Position numbers and translations under genes: made by a program
Part shown: positions 5,686 to 9,206 of the stretch, one piece after another
Layout of the letters: every line of letters starts with the position of its first letter
Position numbering within the stretch: the first letter of the stretch is position 1
Assembly (NCBI GenBank): GCA_023473845.1
Contig: JAMCYA010000042.1
Span: 1 to 9,206, forward strand
Source of the DNA: Patescibacteria group bacterium
GTDB taxonomy: Bacteria; Patescibacteriota; Doudnabacteria; UBA920
Length of the DNA: 9,206 nt
Direction: 5' to 3'
Notes under the pieces: model-generated
Told to the model about the DNA's origin: nothing
The model's database searches: none
Seen by the model: the letters and a program-made list of their open reading frames with translations, nothing else

Positions 5686-6378
5686 ATGGGCCATAAGATT
5701 AACCCGACATCGTTAAGACTTAAGATCACCGATACCTGGAAGTCCAGGTGGTTTTCCAAAGGTCATTACGCCAAGCAGCTGGAAGAGGATGTAAGAATCC
5801 GCGAATACCTGGAAAAGCACCTCAAGACCGCAGGCATGGTCAGGATTGACATTGAACGCTTCAATGATGGCACCATTACCGTTATTATCAAGACAACCAA
5901 GCCGGGTTTGATTATCGGCAAGGGCGGCGCAGGCATTGAAGAGCTGAAAAAGAAGATTAAACAGAAGCTGGCCTTAAAAAAGGATTTGAAAGTCAATATT
6001 GAAGAAGTCCGGGACATTAACCTCCAGGCCCAGGTAGTCGCCAACACCATTGCCGAACAGATTGAGAAGCGCGTGGCTTTCCGCCGGCTGATGAAGCAGT
6101 CTCTGGAGCAGGTAATGAACGCCGGCGCCAAAGGGGTTAAAGTCGCCATCGGCGGCCGCTTAAACGGCGCGGAAATTGCCCGCACAGAGCATTTGTCCGT
6201 GGGTAAAATTCCCCTGCACACCCTGCGCGCGGATATCGATTTTGCCCGCTCCACCGCTTTTACGACCTACGGCACGGTGGGAATTAAAGTCTGGTGCGTA
6301 TTTTTCGATATTTTTGAAAACCGTCCCGCAGTGGCGGCTGCGCCAAAACAGGGCAGCTTTAGAGCCAGGGCCAACTAA
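5686..6378 (+). CDS. rpsC: 30S ribosomal protein S3 (uS3)
   Basis: S3 lies at the mRNA entry channel of the 30S head. The 230-aa product (E. coli 233) starts with the standard MGHKINPTSLRL. It has a type II KH domain with GLIIGKGGAGIEELKKKI (74-91, the GxxG loop being GKGG), and the C-terminal S3 domain with ARTEHLSVGKIPLHTLRADIDFA and GTVGIKVW. R133, R134 and K137 in FRRLMK correspond to the E. coli R131/R132/K135 cluster implicated in mRNA unwinding at the entry site. The last ~20 residues (VAAAPKQGSFRARAN) are variable. The gap from rplV is 40 bases, AT-rich and without a Shine-Dalgarno site. Confidence 0.98.
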   Translation: MGHKINPTSLRLKITDTWKSRWFSKGHYAKQLEEDVRIREYLEKHLKTAGMVRIDIERFNDGTITVIIKTTKPGLIIGKGGAGIEELKKKIKQKLALKKDLKVNIEEVRDINLQAQVVANTIAEQIEKRVAFRRLMKQSLEQVMNAGAKGVKVAIGGRLNGAEIARTEHLSVGKIPLHTLRADIDFARSTAFTTYGTVGIKVWCVFFDIFENRPAVAAAPKQGSFRARAN

Positions 6379-6401
6379 CCGATTTAATTTTTTATACTCC
6401 T

Positions 6402-6818
6402 ATGTTACTTCCTAAAAAGCTTAAACACAGAAAACACCACCGCGGCCACACTTACGGCAAAGCCACGGCCGGCCAGGAGATGGCTTTCGGCACATTTGCG
6501 CTCAAGGCCATGGAGAGCGGCTGGATTACCGCCCGGCAGATTGAAGCGGCCCGGCGCGCCATGACCCGTTATGTGCAAAGGGGCGGCAAGATTTGGATCA
6601 GGCTTTTCCCGGATAAGCCGGTGACTGTCCACGGCAACGAGTCTCCGATGGGCGGCGGGAAGGGTGCGGTTGACCACTTCGTGTGCGTGGTCAAGCGCGG
6701 CCGGATTATGTTTGAAATGGACGGCGTAACCGAAGTCCAGGCCAAGGAAGCTATGCGGCTGGCCAGCTACAAGCTGCCGGTTAAATCCAAGTTTCTGGTC
6801 AAAGCAAGCCAGAGTTAA
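6402..6818 (+). CDS. rplP: 50S ribosomal protein L16 (uL16)
   Basis: L16 organises the A-site tRNA pocket of the 50S subunit. The 138-aa product (E. coli 136) follows the family end to end: MLLPKKLKHRKHHRG, FGTFALKAMESGWITARQIEAARRAMTR (29-56), GGKIWIRLFPDKPVT, GGGKGAVDHFVCVVKRGRIMFEMDGV and KLPVKSKF. The residue aligning with E. coli Arg81, which is hydroxylated by YcfD/RoxA in E. coli, is proline here (P82 in ESPMGGGKG). The gap from rpsC is 23 bases, ending TTTTTTATACTCCT before ATG, with no Shine-Dalgarno site. Confidence 0.98.
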   Translation: MLLPKKLKHRKHHRGHTYGKATAGQEMAFGTFALKAMESGWITARQIEAARRAMTRYVQRGGKIWIRLFPDKPVTVHGNESPMGGGKGAVDHFVCVVKRGRIMFEMDGVTEVQAKEAMRLASYKLPVKSKFLVKASQS

Positions 6819-6840
6819 TCACTTAAGCCAGAGCGATTTT

Positions 6841-7026
6841 ATGAAGTACAAGGAATTAAAAAATATGTCTGCGGGCGAAGCCAGAAAAATGCTGGAAGAG
6901 CTGAACGAGAAAGCCCACAACCTCGCGGTAAAGAACCGCCTTAAGCAGTTGAAAAATACGCACCAGCTGAAGCAGGTTAAAAAAGATGTGGCGCGCATTA
7001 TGACTTTTTTACACCTCACTAAATAG
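6841..7026 (+). CDS. rpmC: 50S ribosomal protein L29 (uL29)
   Basis: L29 is a small two-helix 50S protein at the rim of the exit tunnel next to L23. The 61-aa product (E. coli 63) has the family pattern: KYKELKNMSAGEARKMLEEL (2-21), then a second helix containing NLAVKNRLKQLKNTHQLKQVKKDVARIMT (27-55). In many bacteria the middle reads LRFQ.ATGQL; here it is LAVKNRLKQLKNTHQL, still consistent with the fold. It lies between rplP and rpsQ as usual, after a 22-base gap with no Shine-Dalgarno site, and ends in TAG. Confidence 0.95.
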   Translation: MKYKELKNMSAGEARKMLEELNEKAHNLAVKNRLKQLKNTHQLKQVKKDVARIMTFLHLTK

Positions 7027-7061
7027 CCCGGCGAATCATTTATCCAATAATTAGCTTTAAG

Positions 7062-7310
7062 ATGACCTCCAAAGTTACAAAAAAACAGCAGATAACCGGC
7101 ATCGTGGTCTCCGACAAAATGGACAAGACCGTCGTGGTTAAGGTTGACCAGAAAAAGCGCCACCCCAAGTACAAGAAGACTTATACGGTGTCCAAGAAGT
7201 ATAAGGCCCACGACGAGAACAATGAATACAAGAAGGGCGAGCGCGTGGTTATTGAATCTGCCCGGCCTTACAGCCACGACAAGAAGTTTAAGGTCGTTAG
7301 CAAAGCTTAA
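7062..7310 (+). CDS. rpsQ: 30S ribosomal protein S17 (uS17)
   Basis: S17 is a primary-binding OB-fold protein of the 30S body that contacts helices 7 and 11 of 16S rRNA. The 82-aa product (E. coli 84) has QITGIVVSDKMDKTVVVKV (10-28), the RHPKYKKTYTVSKKYKAHDE loop (33-52), and GERVVIESARPYSHDKKFKVV at the C terminus. It is lysine-rich, like the other products in the window. The gap from rpmC is 35 bases and no Shine-Dalgarno site is present; the ATG follows ATTAGCTTTAAG. The start gives the expected N-terminal length. Confidence 0.97.
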   Translation: MTSKVTKKQQITGIVVSDKMDKTVVVKVDQKKRHPKYKKTYTVSKKYKAHDENNEYKKGERVVIESARPYSHDKKFKVVSKA

Positions 7311-7339
7311 TCAATTTACCAGCTTTTAAAGCATAAAGT

Positions 7340-7732
7340 ATGTTACAAGTCAGATCCTACATTAAAATAGCCGACAACACCGGCGCCAAAGTCGTTAACG
7401 TGTTTTCGGTCAACGGCAAAAACAGCAACCGCTTTGCGCGTATCGGCGACATTGTGGCCGGCAGCGTGCGGCAGGCCGCCCCGAATTCCTCGGTGAAAAA
7501 AGGCGACAAGGTTTATGCGGTGATTGTGCGTTTGCGCAAGGAAATCCGCCGCAAGGACGGTTCTTATATCCGTTTTGACGAGAACGCCGGCGTCCTGGTG
7601 GCCAAAGAAAACGGCGATCCCAAAGGCACCCGCATTTTCGGTCCCATCCCTCGGGAAATCCGCGAAAAGGCTTTGGGCAAGTTCGAAGACGGCTTTAAGA
7701 AAATTGTATCTTTAGCCCCGGAAGTAATTTAA
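7340..7732 (+). CDS. rplN: 50S ribosomal protein L14 (uL14) with a 7-residue insertion
   Basis: L14 lies on the subunit interface of the 50S and is the docking site of the silencing factor RsfS. The sequence fits the family: ADNTGAKVVNVF (11-22), RIGDIVAGSVRQAAPNSSVKKGDKVYAVIVR, RRKDGSYIRFDENAGVLV (70-87), GTRIFGPIPREIR (96-108) and the terminal KIVSLAPEVI. T97 and R98, at the RsfS-contact positions known in E. coli, are kept. The product is 130 aa against 123 in E. coli. The difference is an insertion between REIR and FKKIVSLAPEVI (within 109-118, EKALGKFEDG). The gap from rpsQ is 29 bases and there is no Shine-Dalgarno site. Confidence 0.97.
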   Translation: MLQVRSYIKIADNTGAKVVNVFSVNGKNSNRFARIGDIVAGSVRQAAPNSSVKKGDKVYAVIVRLRKEIRRKDGSYIRFDENAGVLVAKENGDPKGTRIFGPIPREIREKALGKFEDGFKKIVSLAPEVI

Positions 7733-7772
7733 CCTATTTATCAGCTGTAAAGTTATTTAATCAACAAAGACT

Positions 7773-8096
7773 ATGGCGACCATGAAGATGAAAATTAAAA
7801 AGGGCGATACCGTCAAGGTTATCTCCGGCAAGTACAAGGGCAAGAGCGGCAAGGTTATCCGGGTGCTTCCGGCCGCTGGCCGGATAGTAGTGGAAAGCGT
7901 AAATGTCCACACCCGTTTTGAAAAAAGCCGGGATGCCGGCCAGCCGGGCAAGAAAGTGGAATTTCCAGCCCCGTTTCCGGTTTCCAAGGTGATGTTGGTT
8001 GATTCCAGCAGCGGCCAGCCTACCCGCATCGGCTACACTTATCTGGAAAATGGCAACAAGCAGCGCATTGCCAAAGGCAGCGGCAAGGCCGTCTAA
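7773..8096 (+). CDS. rplX: 50S ribosomal protein L24 (uL24)
   Basis: L24 is an early assembly initiator that binds the 5' region of 23S rRNA near the tunnel exit. The 107-aa product (E. coli 104) has an N-terminal KOW/SH3-like motif, KKGDTVKVISGKYKGKSGKV (9-28), then RVLPAAGRIVVESVNVHTRF, PFPVSKVMLVD and a C-terminal TRIGYTYLENGNKQRIAK. Met codons at residues 1, 4 and 6 (7773, 7782, 7788) are all plausible starts. The first is chosen because it leaves a 40-base gap in the range of the other spacers, but no Shine-Dalgarno site decides it. Confidence 0.95.
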   Translation: MATMKMKIKKGDTVKVISGKYKGKSGKVIRVLPAAGRIVVESVNVHTRFEKSRDAGQPGKKVEFPAPFPVSKVMLVDSSSGQPTRIGYTYLENGNKQRIAKGSGKAV

Positions 8097-8125
8097 TTCA
8101 GAACAAAGTTCATCATAACTATCAT

Positions 8126-8665
8126 ATGGAAAGATTACAGGAACAATTCAATAAGCAAATCGCCCCGGCTCTTAAGGCTAAGTTCGGTTTTAAGAATGTC
8201 ATGCAGGTGCCGCATATCCAGAAAATTGTTGTTAACGTGGGCGTGGGGAAAATCCTAAAAGACGCCAAGACCATTGACGCCATTGCCGAAGATGTGGCCA
8301 AGATTACCGGCCAGGCGCCTGTGAGGACTAAGGCCAGGAAATCCATTGCCGGCTTCAAGGTCAGGGAAAACCAGATTGTGGGCCTGATGTGCACTTTAAG
8401 AGGCTATCGAATGTACAGCTTTTTGGACAAGCTGATTAGCGTGGCATTGCCCCGCGTGCGCGATTTCCAAGGCGTGTCTCCCAAAGGCTTTGACGGCCGC
8501 GGCAATTACCACCTGGGCATCAAAGAACATTTGGTTTTTCCCGAAATTTCCGCTTCCGCACTCGAACATATTTTCGGCTTCGAAGTTTCCATTGTCACCA
8601 ATGCCGGCAAGGATGAAATCGCCCTGGAATTGCTCAAGCAGATGAAGTTTCCGTTTAAATTTTAG
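8126..8665 (+). CDS. rplE: 50S ribosomal protein L5 (uL5)
   Basis: L5 binds 5S rRNA in the central protuberance and contacts P-site tRNA. The 179-aa product equals the E. coli length. Recognisable blocks are VPHIQKIVVNVGVG (28-41), ITGQAPVRTKARKSIAGFKVREN (60-82), LRGYRMYSFLDKLISVALPRVRDFQG, FDGRGNYHLGIKEHLVFPEI (122-141) and the C-terminal SIVTNAGKDEIALELLKQMKFPF. It follows rplX by 29 bases with no Shine-Dalgarno site. In E. coli the rplX-rplE junction is where S8 represses the spc operon. I see no obvious S8-type helix in the short spacer here. Confidence 0.98.
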   Translation: MERLQEQFNKQIAPALKAKFGFKNVMQVPHIQKIVVNVGVGKILKDAKTIDAIAEDVAKITGQAPVRTKARKSIAGFKVRENQIVGLMCTLRGYRMYSFLDKLISVALPRVRDFQGVSPKGFDGRGNYHLGIKEHLVFPEISASALEHIFGFEVSIVTNAGKDEIALELLKQMKFPFKF

Positions 8666-8700
8666 TCACTTATTTTTATTCAAGCATCAGTCAACTAGAT

Positions 8701-8895
8701 ATGGCTACTCAAGCACAAATCGCAAAATCTAAACGGAGCCGCAAAGCTCCCAAGTTCTCCACCCGGGTCATCAGGCGCTGCTGGAAATGCGGCCGCAAGG
8801 CGGCTTATATGCGGGACTTTGAGCTTTGCAGAATCTGCTTCAGGGAATTGGCCAGCAAAGGCGAAATCCCCGGAGTGGTAAAAGCTTCTTGGTAA
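8701..8895 (+). CDS. rpsN: 30S ribosomal protein S14, zinc-binding type (uS14)
   Basis: S14 is a 30S head protein near S3 and S10. The 64-aa product is the short zinc-ribbon form (about 61 aa), unlike the 101-aa zinc-free E. coli form. Two CxxC pairs are intact: C27-WK-C30 and C43-RI-C46. The C terminus, FRELASKGEIPGVVKASW, is diagnostic of the family. The basic N-terminal stretch (AKSKRSRKAPKFSTR) is slightly longer than usual. The gap from rplE is 35 bases without a Shine-Dalgarno site, ending CAACTAGAT before ATG. Confidence 0.97.
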   Translation: MATQAQIAKSKRSRKAPKFSTRVIRRCWKCGRKAAYMRDFELCRICFRELASKGEIPGVVKASW

Positions 8896-8928
8896 AGTTT
8901 AAACAGAGTTTTTAATTTTAATTTTGAT

Positions 8929-9206
8929 ATGTACACCGATCCAATTTCCGACATGCTAACTAGAATCAGGAATGCCAGCCTTGCCCACAAGGCCGAGGTG
9001 GTTTTGCCTTATTCGAAGTTCAAGTACAATCTGGCCAGCCTGCTTTTGAAAGAAGGCTTTTTGGCCGGAGTTAAGGAAGAAGCCGCGGAACAAAAACAGT
9101 TGCAGGTTCAGCTCAAGTATTCAGAATCCGGCGACTCCGTGATCAGCGGCATCAAGCGCGTTAGCAAGCCCGGACAGCGGATTTATTTGGCGGCCGACAA
9201 GCTGCC
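8929..9206 (+). CDS. rpsH: 30S ribosomal protein S8 (uS8), truncated by the window end
   Basis: S8 binds the central domain of 16S rRNA and in E. coli represses the spc operon. Ninety-two codons are visible (E. coli protein about 130 aa). They start MYTDPISDMLTRIRNASLAHKA, with the family motif DPISDMLTRIRNA (4-16), then VVLPYSKFKYNLASLLLKEGFL and VISGIKRVSKPGQRIYL. The C-terminal domain with its SGE-type loop is cut off by the window edge, not by a stop. The ATG follows a 33-base T-rich spacer (TTTAATTTTAATTTTGAT) with no Shine-Dalgarno site. Confidence 0.95.
   Translation, partial: MYTDPISDMLTRIRNASLAHKAEVVLPYSKFKYNLASLLLKEGFLAGVKEEAAEQKQLQVQLKYSESGDSVISGIKRVSKPGQRIYLAADKL

Noticed and set aside
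7664..7693. L14 insertion as a tandem duplication
   Set aside because: GGCTTT recurs at 7669 and 7691, but 22 bases apart and in different frames, so a simple in-frame duplication does not explain the seven residues.
8097..8125. S8 autoregulatory site at the rplX-rplE junction, as in E. coli
   Set aside because: The 29-base spacer is AT-rich with no clear helix or bulge resembling the S8 target, so there is nothing to support it.

Overview
The window is a ribosomal-protein superoperon segment from a bacterium. It holds the end of the str region (tuf, EF-Tu), then the complete S10 operon and the first part of the spc operon: rpsJ, rplC, rplD, rplW, rplB, rpsS, rplV, rpsC, rplP, rpmC, rpsQ, rplN, rplX, rplE, rpsN and a truncated rpsH. 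All 17 genes are on the + strand and in the usual bacterial order. I see no mobile element, CRISPR array, tRNA or rRNA. The protein style suggests a Patescibacteria/CPR (Parcubacteria-like) genome: lysine-rich r-proteins with added tails (L22 of 189 aa, S19 of 111 aa, an L23 N-terminal extension), a zinc-type S14, near-total lack of Shine-Dalgarno sites, and AT-rich spacers between coding regions of roughly balanced GC. That placement is an inference, not a measured phylogeny.

Layout. Bases 1-123 are a structured leader for tuf, with competing hairpins just before its start. tuf (124-1311) ends at a textbook intrinsic terminator (13-bp stem, GAAA loop). Bases 1312-1637 carry no gene. They hold that terminator, a 10-bp inverted repeat and a near-consensus promoter (TTGACA, 17 bp, TAGAAT) that very probably starts the S10 transcript. 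The promoter's -10 box lies inside a 7-bp dyad. rpsJ follows, then a 143-bp gap, the only large gap inside the operon. After that come 15 genes separated by 17-40 bp with no overlaps.

The most interesting non-coding element is the rpsJ-rplC gap (1962-2104). It has a strong imperfect hairpin (1991-2028), then a segment (2034-2044) that can pair with the 5' arm of a terminator-like palindrome (2070-2085) followed by a U-rich tract that runs almost to the rplC start codon. This is the layout of a transcription attenuator or r-protein leader placed after the first gene instead of before it. I do not recognise it as a known family.

The genes work together: EF-Tu delivers aminoacyl-tRNA. The rest build the 30S head (S3, S10, S14, S19), the 30S body (S8, S17), the peptide-exit tunnel and its rim (L4, L22, L23, L24, L29), the peptidyl-transferase surroundings (L2, L3, L16), and the central-protuberance and subunit-interface regions (L5, L14).
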